7,716 nt of DNA. Source: Pseudomonadota bacterium. Lineage in GTDB: Bacteria > Pseudomonadota > Alphaproteobacteria > Azospirillales > Azospirillaceae. The stretch is from NCBI GenBank assembly GCA_023413605.1, contig JAEZPL010000263.1, positions 1 through 7,716 of the forward strand, given 5' to 3'. Made by a program: the position numbers and the translations under genes. Of this stretch, positions 1 to 5,389 are shown in pieces (position 1 is the first letter of the stretch; each line of letters starts with the position of its first letter). The notes beneath the pieces are model-generated. The model was not told where the DNA came from. It did not search any database and saw only the letters and a list, made by a program, of their open reading frames with translations.

Positions 1-174
1 GATCTGCGTCATCAGGCACAGGGCCAGGATGCCGCCGAAGGTCCACCAGTAGTTCAGGTTCCGCGGCGTCGGCAGGGACATGTAGTCCGCGCCGAAGCGA
101 ATGATGGGCAGCCGGCTGTCCAGCCACTTCTCGACGCCCGTTTTCGGGACGTAGGTGCTCTCGTGATCGCTCAT
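1..174 (-). CDS. petB: Cytochrome b of the cytochrome bc1 complex, N-terminal 58 codons (partial)
   Basis: Cytochrome b is the membrane subunit of the bc1 complex (quinol:cytochrome c oxidoreductase). It carries two b-type haems and both quinone sites in the cytoplasmic membrane. Only the N-terminus is here; the gene runs off the left edge. The ATG at 174-172 opens a peptide starting MSDHESTYVPKTGVEKWLDS, followed by RLPIIRF and then LPTPRNLNYWWTFGG. The last stretch is the hallmark N-terminal segment of bacterial cytochrome b, just before the first transmembrane helix, which begins at about residue 43 (FGGILALCLMTQI). A purine-rich GAGGGGAG lies just upstream in the 16-nt gap after the petA stop and serves as ribosome binding site. 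The gene follows petA on the same strand, the classic petABC (fbc) operon order. petC (cytochrome c1) would be expected next, outside the window. Confidence 0.93.
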   Translation of the reverse strand, partial: MSDHESTYVPKTGVEKWLDSRLPIIRFGADYMSLPTPRNLNYWWTFGGILALCLMTQI

Positions 175-190
175 GGTGCTCCCCTCGCCC

Positions 191-760
191 TCACCCGATC
201 TTAACGCGGGTGTCGGACAGATAGTCGTATTCCGGCACCACCAGGTTCAGGGGTGCGGGCCCCTTACGGATGCGGCCCGAGGCGTCGTAGTGCGAACCGT
301 GGCACGGGCAGAACCAGCCGTCGTACTCGCCGCGCGGGTCGGTCGGCTTCTGCCCCAGCGGCACGCAGCCGAGGTGCGTGCAGATGCCGATGACCACCAG
401 CCACTCCGGCTTCTTCACGCGGGCGTCGTCGGCGGCGGGATCGCGCAGTTCGCCCAGGTTGACCTTCTTGGCTTCCTCGATTTCCTTCGCCGTGCGGTGG
501 CGGACGAACACCGGCTTGCCACGCCAGGTGACGGTGATCGCCTGCCCTTCGGCAACCGGGGCCAGATCCACGTCGATCGAGGCCAGCGCCAGGGTATCGG
601 CGGCCGGGTTCATGCTGTCGATGAACGGCCAGGCAGCGGCGGCGACACCGACGGCACCCACGGCTCCGGTGGCGAGGTAGAGGAAGTCACGGCGGGAAGT
701 CCCCTCGCCACCTGGGGCCGCGTGGGCACCCGTCCCGGGCGGATGCGTGGTCTGAGCCAT
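191..760 (-). CDS. petA: Ubiquinol-cytochrome c reductase iron-sulfur (Rieske) subunit
   Basis: Rieske subunit of the cytochrome bc1 complex. Its [2Fe-2S] cluster takes one electron from ubiquinol and passes it to cytochrome c1 on the periplasmic side of the inner membrane. The product is 189 aa, normal for the family. A twin-arginine-like SRRDF (residues 22-26) precedes a hydrophobic anchor (about 27-46), typical of the uncleaved Tat signal-anchor. Cluster motifs are intact: CTHLGC at 127-132 (ligands C127 and H129, disulfide C132) and CPCHGSH at 151-157 (ligands C151 and H154, disulfide C153). The C-terminus GRIRKGPAP...VKIG is also typical. The reading frame stays open 19 codons further upstream, but the ATG at 760 is preceded by GAGGAG at 776-771 and gives the normal MAQTTHPPGT start, so I chose it. 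petB begins 16 nt downstream, so the two are surely co-transcribed. Confidence 0.96.
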   Translation of the reverse strand: MAQTTHPPGTGAHAAPGGEGTSRRDFLYLATGAVGAVGVAAAAWPFIDSMNPAADTLALASIDVDLAPVAEGQAITVTWRGKPVFVRHRTAKEIEEAKKVNLGELRDPAADDARVKKPEWLVVIGICTHLGCVPLGQKPTDPRGEYDGWFCPCHGSHYDASGRIRKGPAPLNLVVPEYDYLSDTRVKIG

Positions 761-770
761 AAGCGTGTTT

Positions 771-776
771 CTCCTC
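771..776 (-). promoter_or_regulatory. Ribosome binding site that fixes the petA start
   Basis: On the minus strand GAGGAG lies 10 nt before the ATG at 760. It supports that ATG over the upstream in-frame ATG at 817, which has no comparable purine run before it. Confidence 0.7.
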
Positions 777-836
777 AAGGCATACCCGGCGCGCCGAAGC
801 GCCCGTTGACACGTCAAACAATCATTAGCACGACTG

Positions 837-856
837 AACGGGCGTGTCCGCCCGTT
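837..856. repeat. Perfect 8-bp inverted repeat with 4-nt loop
   Basis: Arms AACGGGCG (837-844) and CGCCCGTT (849-856) flank TGTC. No T-run follows on either strand, so it is not a standard Rho-independent terminator. It lies about 77 nt upstream of the petA ATG, where an operator or a 5'-UTR hairpin is possible. Confidence 0.5.
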
Positions 857-902
857 GGGTGAGCATGGGCGCGCCGCGTCAGCCAGGGTGGCTGGCCCTG
901 GT

Positions 903-922
903 TGTATAGGGTGCGGTATACA
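903..922. promoter_or_regulatory. Operator-like palindrome TGTATA-N8-TATACA
   Basis: A perfect 6-bp inverted repeat separated by 8 bp sits about 95 nt upstream of trmL and 143 nt upstream of petA. It is AT-rich in an otherwise GC-rich genome. Each arm contains a TATACA hexamer on one strand that resembles a -10 box. The 20-bp span suits a dimeric helix-turn-helix regulator, but no regulator is identified. Confidence 0.35.
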
Positions 923-1016
923 GTCGCGGCAGAACCTTGAAAAGCCTTACCAGTCGGACAACTTGTCGCGGCCCCCTGCGCAACATTAGTTTCTCCTGAA
1001 ATCCTAAGGGCTTACC

Positions 1017-1469
1017 ATGCGCCTCGTCCTCTTCGAACCGGACATCCCCCAGAATGCGGGAACGCTCATGCGACTCGCGGCCGGACTGGGGGTGCCGCTC
1101 GACCTGATCGAGCCCTGCGGCTTCATCCTCGACGACCGTAAATTGCGGCGCGCCGGCATGGACTACATCGACCAGCTCGACCTTGTGCGGCACAGCTCCT
1201 GGACGGCGTACCGCGGCAGCGACCAACCGGGACGGCTGGTGCTGCTGACCACCCGCGGCGCCGTCCCCTACACCGACTTCGCCTTCGCCCCCGACGACCG
1301 CATCATGGTCGGGCGCGAAAGCGCGGGCGTGCCGGACGAGGTTCACGAGTCGGCCGACGCCCGCCTCGTCATCCCGCTGAAGCCGCCAGCGCGTTCCCTG
1401 AATGTTGCACTTAGTGCGGCAATGGTGTTGGGTGAGGCTCTGCGACAGACAGCCGCACTCCTTCGATAG
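1017..1469 (+). CDS. trmL: tRNA (cytidine(34)-2'-O)-methyltransferase TrmL (SPOUT family)
   Basis: TrmL transfers a methyl group from S-adenosylmethionine to the 2'-OH of the wobble nucleotide (C34 or modified U34) in the two tRNA-Leu isoacceptors reading UUG/UUA; it acts as a cytosolic dimer. The 150-aa length matches the minimal one-domain SPOUT enzymes. Visible motifs: PDIPQNAGTLMR at 8-19 (the family's N-terminal signature with N13); VGRESAGVPDEVH at 98-110 (SAM-binding knot loop); and IPL at 119-121 followed by RSLNVALSAAMVLGEAL at 126-142 (the third SPOUT motif and knot). The ATG at 1017 has AAGGG at 1006-1010 with suitable spacing, and MRLVLFEPDIPQN is the expected N-terminus. hemF follows after 17 nt on the same strand, so the two are likely co-transcribed. 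Nothing looks damaged. Confidence 0.93.
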   Translation: MRLVLFEPDIPQNAGTLMRLAAGLGVPLDLIEPCGFILDDRKLRRAGMDYIDQLDLVRHSSWTAYRGSDQPGRLVLLTTRGAVPYTDFAFAPDDRIMVGRESAGVPDEVHESADARLVIPLKPPARSLNVALSAAMVLGEALRQTAALLR

Positions 1470-1486
1470 AGGCCGGAGACGACCCC

Positions 1487-2386
1487 ATGACCTCCACGGT
1501 CAAGCCCACGGTGCCCACCGACGACCACAAGGCCCGCGCCGCCGCGTGGTTCACCGAGCTGCGCGACCGCATCTGCGCCGAATTCGAAAAGATCGAGGAC
1601 GAGCTGACCGGCATCCATTCCGACTTGCCCCCCGGGCGATTCGAGCGCAAGGCGTGGCAGCGTCCGGACCCTTATTCTGATCATGGGGGCGGCGGCGAGG
1701 GCGGCGGCGGCGTCATGTCGGTGATGAAAGGCCGGGTGTTCGAAAAGGTGGGCGTCAACGTCTCCACCGTGCACGGCACCTTCAGCCCGGAATTCCGGGC
1801 CAACATCCCCGGTGCGGCCGGCGACGGCCGGTTCTGGGCCTCCGGCATCAGCCTCGTGGCGCACATGCGCTCGCCGCTCGTGCCGGCCACGCACATGAAC
1901 ACGCGGCACATCGTCACCAGCGTCGGCTGGTTCGGCGGCGGCGCCGACCTGACGCCGATGGTCCCCGACGACCAGGACACGGCCGACTTCCACGCCGCCC
2001 TGCGCGCGGCCTGCGACGGGCACGACCCGGCCTATTACGCGCGATACAAGGAGTGGTGCGACCGCTACTTCTTCCTGCCCCACCGGGGCGAGGCCCGCGG
2101 AGTCGGCGGCATCTTCTACGACAATCTGGACTCGGGCGACTGGGACGCGGATTTCGCCTTCACCCGCGACGTCGGCCTGGCCTTCCTGAACGTCTACCCG
2201 GCGCTGGTCCGCCGCCACATGAACAAGTCCTGGACCCCGGAACAGCGCGAGCACCAGTTGATCCGCCGCGGGCGCTACGTGGAGTTCAACCTTCTGTACG
2301 ACCGCGGAACGACCTTCGGCCTGAAGACCGGCGGAAACACGGACGCGATTCTGATGAGCATGCCGCCCGAGGTGAAGTGGCCGTAA
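1487..2386 (+). CDS. hemF: Oxygen-dependent coproporphyrinogen III oxidase
   Basis: HemF uses O2 to oxidatively decarboxylate two propionates of coproporphyrinogen III, giving protoporphyrinogen IX in haem synthesis (cytosolic homodimer). The 299-aa product shows the family signatures: VFEKVGVNVSTVHG (84-97), SLVAHM (122-127), THMNTRH (135-141), WFGGGADLTP (148-157), CDRYFFLPHRGEARGVGGIF (191-210) and RYVEFNLLYDRGTTFGLKTG (263-282), ending SMPPEVKWP. Conserved histidines lie at about 96, 126, 136 and 199. The C-terminus stops soon after the MPP motif, shorter there than E. coli HemF, as I recall for alphaproteobacteria. The N-terminus is correspondingly longer and includes a glycine-rich run (67-75) coded by repeated GGC/GGG triplets. 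The ATG has GGAGA at 1475-1479, 7 nt upstream. The stop is 7 nt from the stop of the convergent cca gene. Confidence 0.96.
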   Translation: MTSTVKPTVPTDDHKARAAAWFTELRDRICAEFEKIEDELTGIHSDLPPGRFERKAWQRPDPYSDHGGGGEGGGGVMSVMKGRVFEKVGVNVSTVHGTFSPEFRANIPGAAGDGRFWASGISLVAHMRSPLVPATHMNTRHIVTSVGWFGGGADLTPMVPDDQDTADFHAALRAACDGHDPAYYARYKEWCDRYFFLPHRGEARGVGGIFYDNLDSGDWDADFAFTRDVGLAFLNVYPALVRRHMNKSWTPEQREHQLIRRGRYVEFNLLYDRGTTFGLKTGGNTDAILMSMPPEVKWP

Positions 2387-2393
2387 GGCCTCG

Positions 2394-3638
2394 TTAGGCT
2401 GGGTCCAGCCTGCGCCGCGCCTCCGCCAGACAGTCCTCCCGCCCCGGCCGGAAATCCTCGGCGATCCACCACGCCTCGACCTCCCTCATCAGCTTGCCGA
2501 TGGCGGGACCCCGGTCCATGCCCATCGCCAGCAGGTCGCGACCGGCGATGGGGAGCTTCAGGGACGGCAGGTCGTCCGCGGTGGCGAGCGCCGCCTTCAC
2601 CGTGTCGACGGACACCGGGCCGGGCGCATCGACGGCGGCCAGCATCACCAGATCCCGGTAAAGCTCCGCGTCTCCGATCCGGTAGAGCGCCTGACGGCGC
2701 TTCACCCGGTCGTCGGTGGGCGACACAGCCATCGGTGGTTCCACCAGGGCGGCCAGACGGTCGCGGTCGGCGTTGGAAAGGCGCAGCGTCTCGGAAACCC
2801 TCAGCGCGCCCGCGTGGTCGGTCGCCAGCACGGCGGCGAAGCGGCGGACCGCCTCGGGCGGTTCGGCAAGGTCGTGCTCCAGCCGCACCAGGGAGTCCAG
2901 GCGCGCGGTCTCCGTCGCCTCGGGCAGCAAGTGGGCCATGACCCCGCGGTCGATCATCAACCGCCAGACCGACGCGGGGTCGGACGCCGCCAGCAGGCGC
3001 GACAGTTCGCCCCGCACCCGCTCCCCCGACAGGCTCGGCAGGCGGGGCGCCATTTCCGTGCAGGCGGCCAGCGCGTCCGGGTCCGGCGCCCCGCGCCCGT
3101 AATGGGCGTGGAATCGGAAAAAACGCAGCAGGCGCAGCACGTCTTCTTCAATGCGCTGGCGCGGGTCGCCGACGAAGCGCACGCGCCCCGCCGCCATGTC
3201 CGCCAGCCCGCCGAAGGGATCGTAGACGCATCCCTCGGCGGTGCAGCTCAGCGCGTTCATGGTCAGGTCGCGCCGCGCGGCGTCCTCGCGCCAGTCGTCG
3301 GTGAACTCGACGCGGGCGTGCCGGCCGAAGGTCTCGACATCGCGGCGGAGCGTCGTGATTTCGTAATGCGCCTTGCCGACCACGGCGGTGATCGTGCCGT
3401 GCTCGATGCCCGTGGGAATGGCGGCGATGCCCGCGTCCTTCAGCAGGGCCATCACCCGCTCCGGCGGGGCATGGGTGGCGATGTCGATGTCCTTGACCTT
3501 GCGCCCCAGCCACGCGTCGCGCACGCAGCCGCCGACGAAGCGCGCGTCCGCACCCCCGTCCGCCAGCGCGTCGAACACGGCGCGGGTTTCGGGGGCGGTC
3601 ATCCAGGGCTGAAGGGCAAGGCGGGCGTTGAACGTCAT
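2394..3638 (-). CDS. cca: CCA tRNA nucleotidyltransferase (class II, poly(A) polymerase family)
   Basis: Adds or repairs the 3'-terminal CCA of tRNA without a nucleic acid template. The 414-aa protein begins with the class II nucleotidyltransferase head. GGCVRD at 36-41 and the metal-binding DID at 50-52 form the active site. GTITAVV at 81-87, RRDLTMNALS at 122-131, DPFGGLADM at 140-148 and RIEEDVLRLLRFFRF at 162-176 complete the head/neck signature. SGERVRGELSRLL at 204-216 marks the RNA-binding domain. No HD phosphohydrolase domain follows, unlike E. coli Cca. A poly(A) polymerase role cannot be excluded by sequence alone, because the two activities share this fold. The ATG at 3638 has no strong ribosome binding site but gives the family-typical N-terminus (PWMTAPETR...). 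It is last in the DUF1285 operon, 41 nt after DUF6111. A 10-codon ORF (3667-3635) overlaps its start by ATGA. Confidence 0.92.
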   Translation of the reverse strand: MTFNARLALQPWMTAPETRAVFDALADGGADARFVGGCVRDAWLGRKVKDIDIATHAPPERVMALLKDAGIAAIPTGIEHGTITAVVGKAHYEITTLRRDVETFGRHARVEFTDDWREDAARRDLTMNALSCTAEGCVYDPFGGLADMAAGRVRFVGDPRQRIEEDVLRLLRFFRFHAHYGRGAPDPDALAACTEMAPRLPSLSGERVRGELSRLLAASDPASVWRLMIDRGVMAHLLPEATETARLDSLVRLEHDLAEPPEAVRRFAAVLATDHAGALRVSETLRLSNADRDRLAALVEPPMAVSPTDDRVKRRQALYRIGDAELYRDLVMLAAVDAPGPVSVDTVKAALATADDLPSLKLPIAGRDLLAMGMDRGPAIGKLMREVEAWWIAEDFRPGREDCLAEARRRLDPA

Positions 3639-3679
3639 GCGGCGAAGCTAGCCCGCCGCGCCGTCATTTTCCAGCCGGG

Positions 3680-4003
3680 TCACTTATCCGTCGGCGCGCC
3701 CTGCACGCCCCCCTTCACATCCCCCTGGGCGCCCTCCACCACGCGGCCGTTTTCCAGATGCGCCGGCGTGTAGGGGGTGTGCGGCGGCGCACCGCTGGTG
3801 AAGGCGATGACCATCAGCGTCACCGCCATCAGCCCCGCACCGGCCAGCAGCAGCCAGGGCCAGGGCGCCGTCACCCACCAGGGGGCGCGGGTGTGCGTTT
3901 CCTCCGCACGGATGCGACGGCGCTCGATCACCACGATGTAGAGGATGTAGCCGGCCGTCGGCAGAAGCAGCGGCACCACAACCGTCAGGAATATGCGCAG
4001 CAC
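3680..4003 (-). CDS. Small two-helix membrane protein, DUF6111 family
   Basis: A 107-aa protein of unknown function. Residues about 3-26 form a first hydrophobic helix (LTVVVPLLLPTAGYILYIVV), followed by a basic stretch ERRRIR (27-32). A second helix runs at about 47-68 (PWPWLLLAGAGLMAVTLMVI). The hydrophilic C-terminal tail begins PPHTPYTPAHLENGRVVEG. The positive loop suggests both termini face the periplasm. The start is GTG at 4003, 10 nt after the stop of the Nudix gene. The purine run GGTGAGGG directly abuts it, which is unusually close, so translation may depend on coupling to the upstream gene. The fit to DUF6111, small alphaproteobacterial membrane proteins commonly encoded beside the CoA pyrophosphatase and CCA enzyme, comes from memory of the family and its context. 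No catalytic motif is visible. Confidence 0.78.
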   Translation of the reverse strand: MLRIFLTVVVPLLLPTAGYILYIVVIERRRIRAEETHTRAPWWVTAPWPWLLLAGAGLMAVTLMVIAFTSGAPPHTPYTPAHLENGRVVEGAQGDVKGGVQGAPTDK

Positions 4004-4013
4004 CCCTCACCGC

Positions 4014-4724
4014 CTATCGGGTCTCACCCGCTGTCGAGTCGTCGGGCGGCAATTCGCCCAGGGCATCCTCGCGCAGGACGTCCTGCAGGTTCACCAGCAT
4101 ACCGGCCGTCGCCCCCCAGATGAAACGATGCTGGTAGGGAAAGACGTAGAAATGGCGCTTGGCGCCCTGGAAGTCGCGGCTGTGCCGCTGCGGGTTGGCC
4201 GGATCCAGAATGAAGGCCAGCGGCACTTCGAACACCTCCGCCACCTCGGTCGGGTCGGCGGTCAACCGAAAGGGCGGGCGTACCACCCCGACCACCGGGG
4301 TCACGCGGAAGCCGGTGCGCGTCACGTAGGTGTCGAGCCGCCCCAGCACCTCGATGTGGCTGCGGTCGAGTCCGATTTCCTCCTCGGTCTCGCGCAGGGC
4401 CGTGTCCTCCGGCGACCGGTCCGTGGGCTCCATCCGGCCGCCGGGAAAGCTGATCTGGCCCGCGTGCGCGGTCAGGTGTGCCGTGCGCTGGGTGAAGATG
4501 ACGGTCACACCCTCCTCAGCCCGGTCGACGAGCGGCACCAGCACCGCGGCCTCGCGCAACGTGTTGTCGGGCAAAGGCCCGAAGCCCGGATTCAGGTCGT
4601 GGTCGCCGCGCACCTTCACCGGGCGCAGGCTGGCCGCCTCGCTGCCGGGAAAGCGCCTGCGCAGGTCATCCAGGCTCACTCGCCAGGCAGCTTGCCCAGC
4701 GCGAAGAAGACTTGTTTGCTCCAT
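4014..4724 (-). CDS. CoA pyrophosphatase, Nudix hydrolase (NudL/CoAse type)
   Basis: Nudix enzymes of this group cleave CoA and oxidised or acyl-CoA to 3',5'-ADP plus 4'-phosphopantetheine derivatives, probably clearing damaged CoA in the cytosol. The CoA-specific motif upstream of the Nudix box is present (FTQR at 77-80, then HAGQISFPGG at 87-96). The Nudix box runs GGRMEP...TALRETEEEIGL (95-119), with the metal-binding glutamates in RETEEE at 111-116. The ATG at 4724 gives 236 aa, follows a good purine run (GAGGTGG) and overlaps the end of the DUF1285 gene by 49 nt. The alternative is GTG at 4679, whose GTGA overlaps the DUF1285 stop and would give 221 aa starting VSLDDLRRRF; that is nearer the usual family N-terminus but lacks a clear ribosome binding site. 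The gene is second in the minus-strand operon and ends 10 nt before DUF6111. Confidence 0.9.
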   Translation of the reverse strand: MEQTSLLRAGQAAWRVSLDDLRRRFPGSEAASLRPVKVRGDHDLNPGFGPLPDNTLREAAVLVPLVDRAEEGVTVIFTQRTAHLTAHAGQISFPGGRMEPTDRSPEDTALRETEEEIGLDRSHIEVLGRLDTYVTRTGFRVTPVVGVVRPPFRLTADPTEVAEVFEVPLAFILDPANPQRHSRDFQGAKRHFYVFPYQHRFIWGATAGMLVNLQDVLREDALGELPPDDSTAGETR

Positions 4725-5236
4725 ACCCCCACCTCGGCGCCCCCATCATCATGGGCGCGCTCAACGGCACGGTCCACCATTTCGTAGTAGACCGGTCTTA
4801 GAATTCTTGCTTCCAATCCGTTCCGCACGTCGATGTAGGGCGTCGGCTCTCCATTTTCAGGATTATGGGCAACCCTGATCGGATGTTCCGGACCCGCCTC
4901 GACCCATTCGTCTAAATTTGTACGGAACGAAAGGACCTGCTTTTCTCCATCTCCGCTTACCGACATTTCCACTGCAACGAAGGGCGTGTCTTCGACAACT
5001 ATCCGCCCGCGCTCAACAGGCGTGACCAGCCAAAAGTCACCTGCGTCATCCCGACGCAGAACCGTGGCGAACAGCTTCACCAGTTCGATGCGCCGGATCG
5101 GGTCGCCTTCGTGAAACCACGTCCCGTCGCGGGCGATGCGGATGTCGAACACCTGCTCCTTCGGCTGGATCGGCAGCTTTCCGATGTTCGCCTCGCCTGC
5201 GCGCTTGTCATTCGCGCTGTCATTACCGACCTTCAT
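4676..5236 (-). CDS. DUF1285 domain-containing protein
   Basis: A conserved 186-aa soluble protein of unknown biochemical role. Recognisable DUF1285 features are FDIRIARDGTWFHEGDPIRR (30-49), ELVKLFATVLRRDDAG (51-66), FWLVTPVERGRIVVEDTPFV (68-87), a second beta-rich half (SFRTNLDEWVEAGPEHPIRV, 103-122) and the closing RPVYYEMVD...GVWSKQVFF. No signal peptide or membrane segment is visible. The ATG at 5236 follows GAAGAAGG at suitable spacing. It heads the leftward operon and overlaps the next gene by up to 49 nt. The base composition is odd for this window. Residues about 100-150 use TTA (L108), AGA (R144, R147), CTA (L146) and ATT (I145), and 4911-4980 is only 32/70 G+C. Family assignment is confident; function is not known to me. 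Confidence 0.88.
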   Translation of the reverse strand: MKVGNDSANDKRAGEANIGKLPIQPKEQVFDIRIARDGTWFHEGDPIRRIELVKLFATVLRRDDAGDFWLVTPVERGRIVVEDTPFVAVEMSVSGDGEKQVLSFRTNLDEWVEAGPEHPIRVAHNPENGEPTPYIDVRNGLEARILRPVYYEMVDRAVERAHDDGGAEVGVWSKQVFFALGKLPGE

Positions 5237-5389
5237 CGAATGCCTTCTTCATCACTTGGCCGAAAAGGATCGGCCGACGGTTCTGGCCGCGCAACGTAAT
5301 TTCGCCATACTCGTCACATAGGTCCACACTGCCGGTTTTGCCACGTAGGCGGCTTCGCCACGCAGGCGGTACCAAAAGGGAGCATAGAC
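5237..5389. promoter_or_regulatory. Divergent DUF1285/MoxR intergenic region
   Basis: This 153-bp gap separates two divergent operons and must carry both promoters; no convincing -35/-10 pair can be read. Two structures stand out. An inverted repeat GGCCGA-AAAGGA-TCGGCC lies at 5258-5275 in the DUF1285 leader. An imperfect direct repeat with 17-bp period lies at 5340-5369, just before the MoxR ribosome binding site. The central part (about 5285-5340) is AT-richer than the surrounding genes. Confidence 0.45.
5340..5369. repeat. Two-copy direct repeat, 17-bp period, before the MoxR gene
   Basis: GCCACGTAGGCGG (5340-5352) and GCCACGCAGGCGG (5357-5369) match at 12 of 13 positions, with starts 17 bp apart. 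The second copy ends 6 bp before the AAGGGAG ribosome binding site (5376-5382) of the MoxR-family gene. This could be a repeated regulator site or a chance duplication. Confidence 0.5.

Larger units (their letters stand above)
761..1016. promoter_or_regulatory. Divergent petA/trmL intergenic region with several dyads
   Basis: This 256-bp gene-free stretch must hold the promoters of petAB (leftward) and trmL-hemF (rightward). I see no clean -35/-10 pair on either strand. Directly visible dyads are: TTGAC-AC-GTCAA at 806-817; AACGGGCG-TGTC-CGCCCGTT at 837-856; the overlapping, mutually exclusive arms CAGCCA/TGGCTG (880-894) and CCAGGG/CCCTGG (883-901); TGTATA-N8-TATACA at 903-922; and GACAA-C-TTGTC at 957-967. 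GGCGCGCC occurs twice (788-795 and 868-875). On the minus strand TGCTAATGAT (832-823) could be an extended -10 for petA, but the -35 is poor. That the region is regulatory follows from gene orientation; the role of each dyad is unknown. Confidence 0.5.

Noticed and set aside
806..834. TTGACA at 806-811 as a rightward sigma-70 -35 box
   Set aside because: No -10-like hexamer lies 16-18 bp downstream, and the next rightward gene is about 200 bp away; the hexamer is part of a dyad instead.
788..875. Two GGCGCGCC palindromes as paired regulatory sites
   Set aside because: All-GC 8-mers are expected by chance in such sequence, and their spacing and context suggest nothing further.
1684..1711. GGC/GGG-rich run in hemF as a contingency repeat or frameshift site
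   Set aside because: It is imperfect, in frame, and encodes a glycine-rich loop that I recall as normal in alphaproteobacterial HemF; the reading frame is intact on both sides.
2814..3773. 319-codon plus-strand open frame opposite cca
   Set aside because: Low-complexity product running antisense through cca and into DUF6111; the minus strand has clear nucleotidyltransferase motifs.
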